Below, one piece after another: positions 44,914 to 54,846 of a stretch of DNA of 64,000 bases. The notes beneath the pieces are model-generated. The model made no database searches. It saw only the letters and a list, made by a program, of their open reading frames with translations, and had not been told where the DNA came from. The stretch comes from Streptococcus mitis (GTDB lineage: Bacteria; Bacillota; Bacilli; Lactobacillales; Streptococcaceae). Position 1 is the first letter of the stretch, and each line of letters starts with the position of its first letter. The DNA lies in contig CP014326.1 in NCBI GenBank assembly GCA_001560895.1, positions 1,376,001 to 1,440,000 of the forward strand, given 5' to 3'. A program made the translations under genes and the position numbers.

Positions 44914-46638
44914 CTAGTCCTCCTTTCCATGTTGCGATGCATTAATTTCGCGATAGATTTGACTAGTCTTCATCAAATCCTCGTGCTTGCCGATAGCTAG
45001 GAGCTCACCTTTTTCCAAGAGGAGAATCTGGTCAGCCATCTGGAGTGTCGAAGTCCGTTGAGAAATCAAGATTAAGTTCGTATTTGGTAGATTTTCTCGA
45101 ATAGCTTTCAAGAGCTTGGACTCAGTAATGGTATCCAGTGCCGAGGTCGCATCATCTAGGACGAGAAATGGAGCTTGGTGCAAGACTGCACGTGCAATAG
45201 ACAGCCTTTGTTTTTGTCCACCTGAGAAATTTCGCCCTCCTGCTTCAACTACAGCATCCAAGAGACCTTCCTTTTCACTGACAAAATCCTTGGCTTGCGC
45301 GATTTCTAAGGATTGCCAGAGTTCTTGATCAGTCACTACTTGATTGAAACCCAAAGTCAAGTTGGAACGAATAGTTCCTTTAAAGAGTTCGACTTTTTGA
45401 GGAACATAGGAAATCCAAGACCGCCACTGCTCAAGATTAAGAGGACTACGTCCATTTCGATAAAGGTCAATGCTCCCCTTGTCTGCTGGATAAAGTCCAA
45501 GTAAGACTTGCACCAAGCTTGATTTACCAGAACCCGTCCCTCCGATGATACCAAGGATTTGCCCTTGTTTCATAGCAAAAGAAATGTCTCTCAGAGAAGG
45601 CTGGGCCGCATCAGGATAGGTAAAGGTCAGTTCTTGGACTTGTAAAATCTGAGTACTGGTAGCTTGCTTTTGTTCTAACTCTGAATGGATATCCTCTGGA
45701 GATTCTGCAAAGACTTCTTCGATTCGCTTGGCTGAGATGTAGGACTGGTTGAGAGAATTGATCAGCATGGCGAGCTTGACTAATTCCACCAAAATCTGTA
45801 GGAGATAGTTGATAAGAGCAATCAAGGCTCCTTGACTGAGTACCCCTCCTTGAATTGAAAGATAGCCCTGCCAGATAATAACGAGGAGAGTTCCATTAAC
45901 AATCAGATAGGTCAGAGGTGTTAATAAACTGGACCAGAAACCTGTTTTTTCTTGTAAACTAGCATAAACTTGATTAAGAGTTTGAAAAATCTGTAATTCT
46001 CGTTTTTCTTGTCCAAAAGCACGAACAACTCGCATTCCTTGCAATTGCTGGCGCGTTTCCTGAACCAGCTGATCCGTTTTCTTTCTGAGACTGCTGTAGA
46101 GAGGATTGACCAGTCGAGAGAGACCGACAATGACAATCGTCAAAATGACAACCATAACTAAGAACCAGAAAGTCAGCTCAGCTGAGATTCGATAGGCCAT
46201 AAAAATGGCCCCAAAAACGATAATGGGCGCTCGTAAAAAGAGACGCAGGAATTGATTGATACCAGTCTGAATCTGGTAAGTATCCGAAGTCAAACGAGTC
46301 ACCAAGCTAGAAGTTGTCAAACGGTCTCTGCTGTCCTTAGGTAAAGAAAGAATATGACGATAAAGGTCGTTTGTCAGTTCTTTGGCAAATCCAACCGCTG
46401 CCTTGGCTGAGTAAAACTGGGCCACCAAGGCCACTAAAACGCCAATCACTGCAAAGATAAGGAGCAGGACAATCTGCATCCAGAGGTGTCCTTGATCTCT
46501 CTGAGGCAAGGATTGGTCAACAATCCTAGCAATCACCATGGGAACAAGAAGCTCAAACACAGCTTCTAGTAGCTTGAACAGGGGAGCTAAAATCGATTCC
46601 TTGATGTAGGATTTAAAGTAAGATAATATGTTTTTCAT
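44914..46638 (-). CDS. ABC exporter, half-transporter A (variant Walker B)
   Basis: A 574-residue half-transporter: transmembrane domain, then an ATPase domain with Walker A GGTGSGKSS, signature FSGGQKQR and Walker B FLVLDDATSALD. The catalytic Glu after Walker B is Asp here, which marks a degenerate ATP site. Switch segment reads LISQRTS, also lacking the usual His. Together with the LSVGQ partner this gives one degenerate and one active site, as in TM287/288 or BmrCD exporters. First gene of the pair. Confidence 0.92.
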   Translation of the reverse strand: MKNILSYFKSYIKESILAPLFKLLEAVFELLVPMVIARIVDQSLPQRDQGHLWMQIVLLLIFAVIGVLVALVAQFYSAKAAVGFAKELTNDLYRHILSLPKDSRDRLTTSSLVTRLTSDTYQIQTGINQFLRLFLRAPIIVFGAIFMAYRISAELTFWFLVMVVILTIVIVGLSRLVNPLYSSLRKKTDQLVQETRQQLQGMRVVRAFGQEKRELQIFQTLNQVYASLQEKTGFWSSLLTPLTYLIVNGTLLVIIWQGYLSIQGGVLSQGALIALINYLLQILVELVKLAMLINSLNQSYISAKRIEEVFAESPEDIHSELEQKQATSTQILQVQELTFTYPDAAQPSLRDISFAMKQGQILGIIGGTGSGKSSLVQVLLGLYPADKGSIDLYRNGRSPLNLEQWRSWISYVPQKVELFKGTIRSNLTLGFNQVVTDQELWQSLEIAQAKDFVSEKEGLLDAVVEAGGRNFSGGQKQRLSIARAVLHQAPFLVLDDATSALDTITESKLLKAIRENLPNTNLILISQRTSTLQMADQILLLEKGELLAIGKHEDLMKTSQIYREINASQHGKED

Positions 46639-46669
46639 AAATCCCTTCTATTCGTTTTCTAGAAATGAA

Positions 46670-46690
46670 GAAAGTGGGAAGCACCCACCC
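46670..46690 (-). terminator. Probable terminator of msrAB
   Basis: On the minus strand GTGGG-TGCTT-CCCAC followed by TTTCTTCATTT, 9 bases beyond the msrAB stop. Confidence 0.65.
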
Positions 46691-46698
46691 TCTCTGTT

Positions 46699-47637
46699 TT
46701 ATTTGTTTAAGTAAGGCAGTAGATAGCCATATCCTTCCTCTTCCATCTCATCCTTGGCCACAAAGCATAAGGAAGCAGAATTGATACAGTAACGAAGTCC
46801 ACCTAACTCCCGAGGTCCATCCGTGAAAACATGACCCAAGTGAGCATTGCCTGACCGAGAACGAACTTCGATTCGCTCCATTCCATGACTCAGGTCTTTG
46901 TAGTAGTGAATCAATTCCTTGGAAATTGGACGACTAAAGCTTGGCCAACCACATCCTGAGGCAAACTTATCCTTAGCAAAAAAGAGTGGCTCACCCGTCG
47001 TAATATCTACATAAATCCCTTCTTCAAAGGTTTGGTCATAGGCATTGGTAAATGGAGCCTCTGTAGCAGCTTCTTGGGTAACACGATAGGATTCTTCAGT
47101 TAAGCTTTCCTTTAACACCTCTTGACTAGGCTTTTCATAGTTAGAGGCATCAATCAATGGCTTCTCAGCATCGGTCACATCGATATGACAGTAACCGGAA
47201 GGATTTTTCTTAAGATAGTCTTGGTGGTAATCTTCAGCTAAAATATAGTGGCGAAGTTTCTCCACCTCCACTGCAATCTTTCGACCCAGCATACGTTCCT
47301 GCTCCTGCACTACTGTGTAGATAGCTGGCAAATCTGCTTCATCCTGATAATAAATCCCAGTTCGATATTGGCGACCACGGTCATTCCCTTGTTGATTGAT
47401 GGATAGAGGATCAATAACACGGAAATAATAAAGTAAAATCTCTCTAAGTGACACTGTATTCTTATCATAAATCACTTGAACCGTCTCTGCATGGTCTGTT
47501 TCCTTGAGTAACTGATAATTAGTCGTTTCTACTTGCCCATTAGCGTAGCCAACACTGGTTTCTAACACTCCAGAAATACGTGAAAAATACTCCTCTAGAC
47601 CCCAAAAACAACCACCTGCTAGATAAATTTCTGCCAT
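46699..47637 (-). CDS. msrAB: Fused peptide methionine sulfoxide reductase MsrA/MsrB
   Basis: A 312-residue two-domain repair enzyme. MsrA domain first ([16 protein letters not shown], Cys8 active site; [10 protein letters not shown]) and MsrB domain from about residue 175 ([36 protein letters not shown] with catalytic Cys). No signal peptide, so it is the cytosolic form. It reduces both S- and R-methionine sulfoxide. Single gene; a BOX element lies upstream. Confidence 0.95.
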   Translation of the reverse strand: MAEIYLAGGCFWGLEEYFSRISGVLETSVGYANGQVETTNYQLLKETDHAETVQVIYDKNTVSLREILLYYFRVIDPLSINQQGNDRGRQYRTGIYYQDEADLPAIYTVVQEQERMLGRKIAVEVEKLRHYILAEDYHQDYLKKNPSGYCHIDVTDAEKPLIDASNYEKPSQEVLKESLTEESYRVTQEAATEAPFTNAYDQTFEEGIYVDITTGEPLFFAKDKFASGCGWPSFSRPISKELIHYYKDLSHGMERIEVRSRSGNAHLGHVFTDGPRELGGLRYCINSASLCFVAKDEMEEEGYGYLLPYLNK

Positions 47638-47667
47638 CTTTATTTCTCCTTTATCAAGTTTTTAACT

Positions 47668-47826
47668 AATACTCTTCGAAAATCTCTTCAAACCACGTCA
47701 CCTTACATCTGCAACCTCAAAACAGTATTTTGAGCTAACTTCGTCAGTTCTATCCACAACCTCAAAACACTGTTTTGAGCAGCCTGCGACTAGCTTCCTA
47801 GTTTGCTCTTTGATTTTCATTGAGTA
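47668..47826 (-). repeat. BOX element (boxA-boxB-boxC)
   Basis: Read on the minus strand it begins ATACTCAATGAAAATCAAAG, contains boxB-like copies of CTCAAAACACTGTTTTGAGGTTGTGGATAGAACTGACGAAG, and ends GACGTGGTTTGAAGAGATTTTCGAAGAGTATT. A complete BOX repeat in the gap between msrAB and thrB. Confidence 0.92.
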
Positions 47827-47839
47827 TAAACTTCTTTTC

Positions 47840-47889
47840 AAAAAAAGGATAGGAAGCCCTCTGGTCGAGAGTTTCCCCATCCTATCTCC
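47840..47889 (-). terminator. Terminator of hom-thrB
   Basis: On the minus strand GATAGGA pairs with TCCTATC around an inner ACTCTC/GAGAG hairpin, followed by TTTTTTTG. It starts about 10 bases beyond the thrB stop. Confidence 0.8.
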
Positions 47890-47896
47890 TATTCTT

Positions 47897-48766
47897 TTAT
47901 TTTGCTTGGACACGGACACCTTGGGTATCAACTTTCAAATCATGCAGTTTGCCTTTGAAGGATTGCTTTTCCAATTCTTCTTTAATCATTGGAATCTTGT
48001 CATGAGAGGCCAAGACCATCACTGTTGGTCCGGCACCAGAAAGGTAGGTTGCATAGGCACCATTTTCTTTGGCTACTTGCTTAATCGTCGCAAATTCTCT
48101 CACCAAGTCCTGACGATAGCGCTCGTGGAAGAGGTCTCCCTCGATTGCTTGCCCAGCTGTTACCATGTCTCCTGCTAACAAGGCTGCAACCGCCACATTG
48201 GCAATAGAACTGGCAGCGACAGCTTCTTTGTAGGACAATTTTTTAGGCAAGACACCGCGGCTATCGCGAGTGCGTAATTCATAGTTAGGAATGTAAGCTA
48301 GAAAATCACATTCTGGGAAGTCTGCCACAATCGCAGAGACTTGCCCTTCAACGGAACTTGCAATAACGAGATTTCCATAAATGGCTGGAGCCACATTGTC
48401 AGGATGCCCTTCAATCTTGGTCGCCAACTGCAATTTTTCATGGTCAGACAAGTTGAGCTGGCCCAATTGGTTGGCTAGTTCAATCCCAGCTACAATAACA
48501 GAGCTAGAAGAACCCAAACCACGCGCCAAGGGAACATCACTGGTCATTTTCAAGCGTCTAGGTTTCAAATCTGGTACAATCTGCAGGGCAATTTTGAGCA
48601 AGAGATTACGCTCGTCATGAGGAATCCATTTACCAATCTGGTGTTCAATCAGCCACTCATCTCGTTCTTCACAGATCTCAATTTGAAGATACTTGGTTAC
48701 AGCTACACCGACCGAGTCAAAACCTGGCCCAATATTGGCACTGGTTGCAGGTACGATAATCTTCAT
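47897..48766 (-). CDS. thrB: Homoserine kinase
   Basis: A 289-residue GHMP-family kinase that phosphorylates homoserine for threonine synthesis. [17 protein letters not shown] at the start and the ATP loop [12 protein letters not shown] (about 88-99) are canonical, with [12 protein letters not shown] near the C-terminus. It starts 1 base after the hom stop, so the two are coupled. Confidence 0.95.
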   Translation of the reverse strand: MKIIVPATSANIGPGFDSVGVAVTKYLQIEICEERDEWLIEHQIGKWIPHDERNLLLKIALQIVPDLKPRRLKMTSDVPLARGLGSSSSVIVAGIELANQLGQLNLSDHEKLQLATKIEGHPDNVAPAIYGNLVIASSVEGQVSAIVADFPECDFLAYIPNYELRTRDSRGVLPKKLSYKEAVAASSIANVAVAALLAGDMVTAGQAIEGDLFHERYRQDLVREFATIKQVAKENGAYATYLSGAGPTVMVLASHDKIPMIKEELEKQSFKGKLHDLKVDTQGVRVQAK

Positions 48767-48767
48767 C

Positions 48768-50054
48768 TTATTCTCCTAGCACCTTGAAAGTATTCAAGAG
48801 GTCGAATTCTGAAACCTTCTTCAATTCAGCTGAAACATTTTCAAGCTGGGCTTTATTAATCTTATGTGTGATGATAACGACACGTGCCTTATCACCTTCT
48901 TTACCATCTTGGAGGATTTGCTTGAAGGAAATATCTTGAGCATTGAAGATTTCAGCCAATTTCAAGACCTGACCTTTTGAGTCTGGAGCCAAGATTGAGA
49001 AATAGTAGTTTGCTTTGACATCTTCAGGATTTGCCAAGACCAAATCACGGCTATATTCGTTGAAATCTTTACCGATGGTACCATCATTCAAACGACGAAC
49101 GATACGGACAATATCCGCCACAACACTTGTTGCTGTTGGTTTTTGACCCGCACCTGGTCCGTAGTACATAGACTCACCGATACCGATAGATTCCACAAAG
49201 ACAGCGTTCATTACTCCATTCACACTAGCAAGTGGGTGCGCTTTTGGTAGGAAGGTTGGAGTTACTTCTGCAGCAATTCCTGAAGGAGTTTCCTCAATAG
49301 AACCAACCAATTTCACTACATAGCCAAGTTCTTGAGCTACAGCTACGTCTTCTGGTGTGATATTACGGATTCCCTTGTGGGCTACATCGTCGAAGGCAAC
49401 CTTCATGCCAAAGGCAAATTGGCTCAAAATCACCATCTTGTAGGCTGCATCAATCCCATCTACGTCATTTGTAGGGTCGCTTTCTGCAAATCCAAGTCTT
49501 TGTGCTTCCGCCAGAGCATCATCGTAAGACCAGCCTTCTTCCACCATTTTGGTCATCATGAAGTTAGAAGTTCCGTTGACTACTCCAAGCACGCGAGTGA
49601 TTTTATCAGAAGCTAATGAATTTGCTAGAGTACGAAGAATTGGAATCCCACCAGCTACTGCTGCTTCGTAGTAAAGTGCTACCTTGTTGGCTTTAGCAAT
49701 TTCTAGCAATTCTGCACCATGGACAGCCAAAAGGTCCTTGTTGGCAGTAACAACGTGTTTCCCTGCTTCCAAGGCACGAGTGATAAAGGTTTTAGCAGGC
49801 TCGATACGCCCCATCAATTCCACTACGATCGTAATGTCTTGGTCTGCTAAAATATCATCCACATTGGTTACAAAGTTAAAGTCATTCCCTGCTGCAAGTA
49901 AGCGATTCTTTTCATCTTCATCTTTGACCAATACCTTAGCAACTTCAATCTCTGAATGTGCTGATTGATTGATTTTTTCTCCATTTTCCTTTAGGAGGAA
50001 TGGCACGCCACTTGCAACGGTACCAAATCCTAATAAAGCAATTTTAACTGTCAT
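48768..50054 (-). CDS. hom: Homoserine dehydrogenase
   Basis: A 428-residue NAD(P)-dependent enzyme converting aspartate semialdehyde to homoserine. Rossmann motif [12 protein letters not shown] (5-16), [34 protein letters not shown] and a C-terminal ACT domain ([21 protein letters not shown], from about 350) for threonine feedback. GAGGAGA precedes the ATG. First gene of hom-thrB. Confidence 0.96.
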   Translation of the reverse strand: MTVKIALLGFGTVASGVPFLLKENGEKINQSAHSEIEVAKVLVKDEDEKNRLLAAGNDFNFVTNVDDILADQDITIVVELMGRIEPAKTFITRALEAGKHVVTANKDLLAVHGAELLEIAKANKVALYYEAAVAGGIPILRTLANSLASDKITRVLGVVNGTSNFMMTKMVEEGWSYDDALAEAQRLGFAESDPTNDVDGIDAAYKMVILSQFAFGMKVAFDDVAHKGIRNITPEDVAVAQELGYVVKLVGSIEETPSGIAAEVTPTFLPKAHPLASVNGVMNAVFVESIGIGESMYYGPGAGQKPTATSVVADIVRIVRRLNDGTIGKDFNEYSRDLVLANPEDVKANYYFSILAPDSKGQVLKLAEIFNAQDISFKQILQDGKEGDKARVVIITHKINKAQLENVSAELKKVSEFDLLNTFKVLGE

Positions 50055-50085
50055 GTTTGTCTCCTCGAAATTTTCTAATATAGCT

Positions 50086-50094
50086 ATTATAACA
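50086..50094 (-). promoter_or_regulatory. Extended -10 promoter of hom-thrB
   Basis: On the minus strand TGT-TATAAT, 31 bases upstream of the hom ATG; no clear -35. Confidence 0.65.
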
Positions 50095-50145
50095 GAATTT
50101 TGTGAAAATTCCTATTATAGTAAATCACTATTTCAATCTAGAAAA

Positions 50146-50170
50146 GAAAAAACGAATCAGACGATTCGCT
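50146..50170 (-). terminator. Terminator of mecA
   Basis: On the minus strand CGAATC-GTCT-GATTCG followed by TTTTTTC, about 35 bases beyond the mecA stop. Confidence 0.85.
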
Positions 50171-50205
50171 CTCCTTAAAATCTAGAAATAGCTTTCCAGA
50201 AATGA

Positions 50206-50943
50206 TTATCCAATCTTTTGCAGATTAAGCACTGCATCGTGATTCATCAAGACTTGGCCATACTCTTGCAAAACAGAGCGACTGATGTCACTATCGTCCG
50301 CAAACTCGCGCATACGAGCCAAAAGCCAAGCTGGATATGGACTTGGATGATTTTCAATATCCACTAAAATGGTCAAATAATAGCGCTCGTTCATTTTGTA
50401 GAGTTCAGAAGTTTCCATCTCAAAAGTCACTGTCTTGGCAAAAGCCACTAAATCAGCCAACTTAGCAAAAGAAAGGATGTAGTAGATGAAAGGCTCTTTC
50501 TTGTTCTCAACTTCTTGTTCAGCTTGCTCCTGCTCTTCTTCCCTGGCTTCTACTTGCTCTAGAGATTGAATCGCTTCGATATCATCCTTAGTCTTTTCTG
50601 CGATGCTTTTTTCCAAGGTTTTGATAAATTCATCTGGCGACATTTGAGCCAATTCTTCCATATCTGGCAAATCCGATAAGTCTTCAAAATCTAGATTTTG
50701 GTCAATCTTTGACTTGGTCACAAAGACGTCCACCTTATCAGGTTTTGGAGTCACACGGAAGCTCAACATGCCTGTATCTAGAAAGCTCTCAGGCATCTCT
50801 AACTCATCCAAGATGGCATAAAAGAACTCTTCTGTTTTTTCTTGAGGAACAAGAAAGTCAGCAATCTCCATTCCTCGATCCATCAAATCTTCTAAAGACA
50901 TCGTGATTTTTAAAGTTGTATCACTAATTTGTTTCATTTTCAT
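50206..50943 (-). CDS. mecA: Adaptor protein MecA
   Basis: A 245-residue ClpC adaptor. It delivers substrates such as ComW/ComX to ClpCP in pneumococci and thereby limits competence. N-terminal domain MKMKQISDTTLKITMSLEDLMDRG, acidic central linker (EEQEQAEQEVENKKE) and C-terminal ClpC-binding domain ending in QEYGQVLMNHDAVLNLQKIG. ATG 50943 matches the family start and is preceded by GAGG. Single gene, divergent from the flippase gene. Confidence 0.95.
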   Translation of the reverse strand: MKMKQISDTTLKITMSLEDLMDRGMEIADFLVPQEKTEEFFYAILDELEMPESFLDTGMLSFRVTPKPDKVDVFVTKSKIDQNLDFEDLSDLPDMEELAQMSPDEFIKTLEKSIAEKTKDDIEAIQSLEQVEAREEEQEQAEQEVENKKEPFIYYILSFAKLADLVAFAKTVTFEMETSELYKMNERYYLTILVDIENHPSPYPAWLLARMREFADDSDISRSVLQEYGQVLMNHDAVLNLQKIG

Positions 50944-51067
50944 CGCTAGTAACCTCATACTTTCAGTTCTATCTATTATACTAGATTTTTACGATTTTAT
51001 CAAAAGAATGAAGCGAGAATGTGATATAATACTAGAGACCATTTTACAATATAAGAAAGAAAGTACA

Positions 51068-52546
51068 ATGAAAAATATAAAAGTTAATGCACTGGCTAGC
51101 TTGCTAGTCAATGTTCTCAATATCGTTTTTCCGCTGATAACTAATCCCTATCTGACGCGGATTCTCAGCAAATCCAACTACGGTTATTTCAATACTGCTA
51201 ATACTTGGGCCAGCTTTGTCATTCCACTAGCTGCCTTTGGAATATACAACTACGGGATTCGAGCTATCAGTAAAGTCAAAGACGATAAGAATAAAATCAA
51301 CTATGTTTTCTCTAAATTATTCTATATCTCCATTATTACATCTGTTCTAACAACAAGTATCTATTTCCTATTTATTTACCTGGATAACAGTATCGAAAAT
51401 TTGAAAGAACTCTACTATATACTTGGTGTCCAGGCTCTCTTCCAATTCCTTTATATCGAGTGGATGAACGAGGCTTATGAAAACTATTCTTTCATCTTAT
51501 ACAAAACATTGGTTATTCGTATAGCTATGTTGGTCGCTATCTTCACCTTTGTAAAAACTCCAAATGATATCGTACCTTATGCAATCATCATGAGTGCAAC
51601 GACGATTCTAAACTATTTACTCAGTTTTCTCTGGATTAAGCGAGAAGTTTCCTTTGTTAAGATTGGTCTTGTCGAATTAGTCAAAGCATCGAAACCGCTC
51701 TTGACTATGCTTCTCCTAGCAAACGCCAATATGCTCTACACATTACTTGATAGAATGTTTATCACCAAAGGGCCTGATGAAAACTATATTTCTTATTATA
51801 CCATTGCTTCCAGCATCGTCATGTTGATTGCCAGTGTCTTGAGTGGAGCTATCAACGTCAGTATTCCACGTCTAGGTTACTATCTCGGTAAGAAAGACTA
51901 CGAGTCTTATAAGAATCTTCTAAATCAAGGCGCTGCCCTCTTTTACTTCCTCATCATTCCAACCAGTATTGGGATTATGGTATTGGGGAACTACGCAACT
52001 GTCATCTACTCTTCTGAAAAATACCTTGAAGCTGGTATTTTGACTAGTATCTTCGCCTTTCGGACTATCATTTGGGCCATTGAGTTGATTCTCGGTAAGC
52101 AGATTATCTTCATCAACGACCACGAAAATCGTTTGACAGCCTTTTACTTTATTGGTGGCGGTGCCAATATCCTACTCAACAGTCTCTTGTATTTCAATAA
52201 TATTTTTGCACCAGAGTATTACATTGCTACTACTATTATTGCAGAAACTATAGTTGTTCTACTAGAAATTTTCTTTATCAAGAAACATCATCTGCTTGAC
52301 CTAAAAGAAATCTTTACTACTTTAATACGATATACTATTGTATCGCTCGGATTCATTCCGATCTATTTTGCCTTTAAATTCCTTTTCCAAATCAACTCTT
52401 ATACAGTCAATCTCAATATGATCCTCATGGTTCTCTCGACTGTTGCAACTTGTGGAATCTACTATCTCCTGATACTTTTTATCACAAAAGATAAAACATT
52501 CCACTATGCACTCAATCTTGCTCTTGCTAAGATTAAAAGAAATTAA
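51068..52546 (+). CDS. Polysaccharide flippase (MATE/PST family)
   Basis: About 492 residues with some 12-14 predicted transmembrane helices. The N-terminus MKNIKVNALASLLVNVLNIVFPLITNPYLTRILSKSNYG is typical of Wzx/PST lipid-linked oligosaccharide flippases. The frame is open upstream to 50903 but would overlap mecA, so ATG 51068 is preferred (weak GAAAGAAAG site). It heads the teichoic-acid/phosphocholine region and probably flips an undecaprenyl-linked glycan or teichoic-acid precursor. The cargo is an inference from position. Confidence 0.88.
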   Translation: MKNIKVNALASLLVNVLNIVFPLITNPYLTRILSKSNYGYFNTANTWASFVIPLAAFGIYNYGIRAISKVKDDKNKINYVFSKLFYISIITSVLTTSIYFLFIYLDNSIENLKELYYILGVQALFQFLYIEWMNEAYENYSFILYKTLVIRIAMLVAIFTFVKTPNDIVPYAIIMSATTILNYLLSFLWIKREVSFVKIGLVELVKASKPLLTMLLLANANMLYTLLDRMFITKGPDENYISYYTIASSIVMLIASVLSGAINVSIPRLGYYLGKKDYESYKNLLNQGAALFYFLIIPTSIGIMVLGNYATVIYSSEKYLEAGILTSIFAFRTIIWAIELILGKQIIFINDHENRLTAFYFIGGGANILLNSLLYFNNIFAPEYYIATTIIAETIVVLLEIFFIKKHHLLDLKEIFTTLIRYTIVSLGFIPIYFAFKFLFQINSYTVNLNMILMVLSTVATCGIYYLLILFITKDKTFHYALNLALAKIKRN

Positions 52547-52576
52547 AAAACTATAATCTACTCATAAGGAGATAAT

Positions 52577-54066
52577 ATGATCAAAAAACCAACATATGCA
52601 TATATATATATATATCGATCCTTATATTCCTTGCTACTTTAATAACACCAATTTTAGCAAATGATAGACTACATATTATAACCGTTGCTGATTGGTCCGA
52701 TGCCATGATATTAGAAAGCAATGGGCATTTTGCAATGATAGATACTGGAGATGATTTTTCTTATCCAGACGGTTCTAATCCTAGATACCCCGATAGACCA
52801 GGAATTGAGAAAGATCCAAAAGCAATTACCGAAGATAGATTGCTGTCTCATATTGAACAATTAGGAATCAAAAGTTTTGATTTCATAATAATAACGCACG
52901 CACATTCTGATCATATTGGCGGAGCTCACGACATTCTAAAAACAATACCTACTCAAAAAATATATATTAAAAAATATAGTGATGATCGCCTCACAGATAA
53001 AACCGGTCTTTGGGATAATTTGTATGGGTATGAGCGAGCCCTACAAGCTGCTATCGAAACAAATACTACAATAATTCAAGATATATCTGAGGAAGATTCA
53101 CACTTAACACTTGGAAATATTAAAATTGATTTATTAAATTATGAAAATGAATACGAAAATGATGGTTCATTAAAAAAAGTATATGACGATAATTTGAATT
53201 CAATTTTATCAATAGTAAATATTAATAATACAAAAATTTTCTTAGGAGGAGATTTAGAAAATACTGAAAGACATCTAGAAGAGAAATATGCGCCTTTGAT
53301 TGGACATGTAGATGTCATGAAATTTAATCACCACGTAGAAACAACTAAATCTAATACGAAAGAATTTGTCGACAAACTTAATCCTAAGAAAATTATTAAA
53401 ACAGGGATTAGACCAGTAGAAGAAAAATACGCTGAATATCTTAAACAAAAAAATATCAGCATTATAAATGCCGGACAACTAGATAGAGCAGCAATTTCTC
53501 TTGAATTCAATAATGGAAATGTTACTGATGTATCTGATAAATACCCACATTATGGATTTTATAACGATGGTGATATTCTAAAATTTAAAGATTGGAAAAA
53601 TGAAGCTCCTGAAGATGGTTGGACACAACACAACGATAATTGGTATTATTTCTTTGATTCTGGTACAGTCGCAGTTGGTTGGAAATATATAGATAAAAAC
53701 TGGTTTTATTTTAATCAAAACGGAGAACTTCAAACAGGGTTAGTTGATGATGGAAATAATCTATACTATATTGAAAAAAATACAGGTATGTTAACTAACA
53801 CTTGGAAAGAGATTAACTCCAAAGAAACCTATTACTTTAAAGAAAATGGCAAAGCAGCTAAAGATGAGTGGATGAATCGTTATCATTTTGAAAATGATGG
53901 AACCCTTAGTAAAAATAAATGGATTGGTATTTTTCATCTGAATCGTTCTGGAAGAGTTAGTCTTACAGATTATAGAAACTATCTATTTATTATATTTACA
54001 CTGGCTGTAGCTTTGATTTTTTTGAAACTTAAGAAAAAATATAATGGTAGAGTCATTAAAAAATAA
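52577..54066 (+). CDS. Pce/CbpE-like phosphocholine esterase, frame-shifted in a (TA)7 tract (probably phase-variable, OFF here)
   Basis: AGGAG at 52567-52571 serves ATG 52577, but that frame stops at 52640-52642 after 21 codons. Losing one TA (or gaining two) in the tract at 52601-52614 joins it to the long frame and restores a clean signal peptide (MIKKPTYAYIYI then SILIFLATLITPILA) on a ~495-residue protein. The mature part begins NDRLHIITVADWSDAMILESNGHFAM, like pneumococcal Pce. Metallo-beta-lactamase ligands THAHSDHIGG, GGDLENTE and KFNHHVETTKSNT, plus KKYSD and LWDNLYGY, agree with Pce. About six choline-binding repeats follow (GWKYIDKNWFYFNQNGELQT type), then a C-terminal transmembrane helix and basic tail (YLFIIFTLAVALIFLKLKKK). 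Expected role: removing phosphocholine from teichoic acid. An internal ATG at 52705 would give a leaderless form. Confidence 0.8.
52601..52615 (+). repeat. (TA)7 dinucleotide microsatellite
   Basis: Seven TA units plus T inside the signal-peptide codons of the Pce-like gene. Changing the unit number shifts the reading frame: 6 or 9 units are in frame, 7 or 8 are not. A classic slipped-strand mispairing switch. Confidence 0.95.
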
Positions 54067-54073
54067 TTAAAGA

Positions 54074-54114
54074 TAAAAGAAACGAACTGGATTTGATCTA
54101 GCTCGTTTCTTTTA
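54074..54114. terminator. Bidirectional terminator between the Pce-like gene and the licD-like gene
   Basis: TAAAAGAAACGA pairs with TCGTTTCTTTTA across a 17-base loop, flanked by A and T runs. Confidence 0.85.
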
Positions 54115-54120
54115 TTTATT

Positions 54121-54843
54121 TTAGTGTCCAAGGGATTTAGTCAAAAGGACTTTTGCCAATTTAGCATCTCTTTGTTTGTAAATTGGATTTTCTTTCCAGT
54201 TATAATGGGTATTAGGGATTTCAAAATCCTCCTCATACAAGTAACTGATGTATTCTCTTGTATTTTCTGGAACTTTTACTAGAATCTCTTTAAAACTGTA
54301 TTCAGTTAATTCTGTAAAGGGCAATTCATAGTGGTAGACTTCATATCTTGTTGGATTTCCCAAGGCATTTGTCATGTAGAAAATAGTATCTGAGGAGATA
54401 ATATCCTCTTTTTTATCATAGACAATAAAGTCAACATTGAGTCCCTTATAACTATAGGACAACTCTACAAGCTTATCATTGTAATAGAACTCTTTAGTTC
54501 TAACAAAGCCTTTCTCAAAAAGAACTTTCTCATCCCTTAAAAAGGCTTCATAGTCTGGGATAATAATCCCAAAATCCATATCTAAATCATGCGGGATCAA
54601 ATCATTTTCTCTGTAGAAACCAAGTAAAGTCCCAAAATCTAACCAGATATCATAAGATTTTAGATTGGATTGATAGATGGCCTTTAGAATATCTTCAAAG
54701 TTTTCTTTGAGCAAATTGCTTCTCTTTGAATCCAAGTCAATATTTGCTTTTTGATTTAAGCTTTTGATAATAGGTAGATTTTTAACCAGATCTTTCTTAT
54801 CTCCTAAAAGACTGGCTAAACTTCTTTTTAACCATTGTAACAC
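54121..54843 (-). CDS. LicD-family phosphotransferase
   Basis: A 240-residue protein. IWLDFGTLLGFYRENDLIPHDLDMDFGI (about 65-92) is the LicD/fukutin nucleotidyltransferase core with its D-x-D pair, here HDLDMD instead of the usual WDDDID. The core is followed by VDFIVYDKKEDII. LicD enzymes transfer phosphocholine, or related groups, onto sugars. It starts 3 bases after the stop of the polymerase-LicD gene. The variant motif suggests a different acceptor or donor. Substrate is unknown. Confidence 0.82.
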   Translation of the reverse strand: MLQWLKRSLASLLGDKKDLVKNLPIIKSLNQKANIDLDSKRSNLLKENFEDILKAIYQSNLKSYDIWLDFGTLLGFYRENDLIPHDLDMDFGIIIPDYEAFLRDEKVLFEKGFVRTKEFYYNDKLVELSYSYKGLNVDFIVYDKKEDIISSDTIFYMTNALGNPTRYEVYHYELPFTELTEYSFKEILVKVPENTREYISYLYEEDFEIPNTHYNWKENPIYKQRDAKLAKVLLTKSLGH

Positions 54844-54846
54844 GTC

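Noticed and set aside
50903..51067. N-terminal extension of the flippase
   Set aside because: It would overlap divergent mecA and its promoter; the family N-terminus starts at 51068.
52705..52761. ATG 52705 as the true start of the Pce-like gene
   Set aside because: It has no ribosome site and would remove the signal peptide and the first strand of the metallo-beta-lactamase fold. The in-frame sequence upstream of it, back to the TA tract, encodes a clear signal peptide core.
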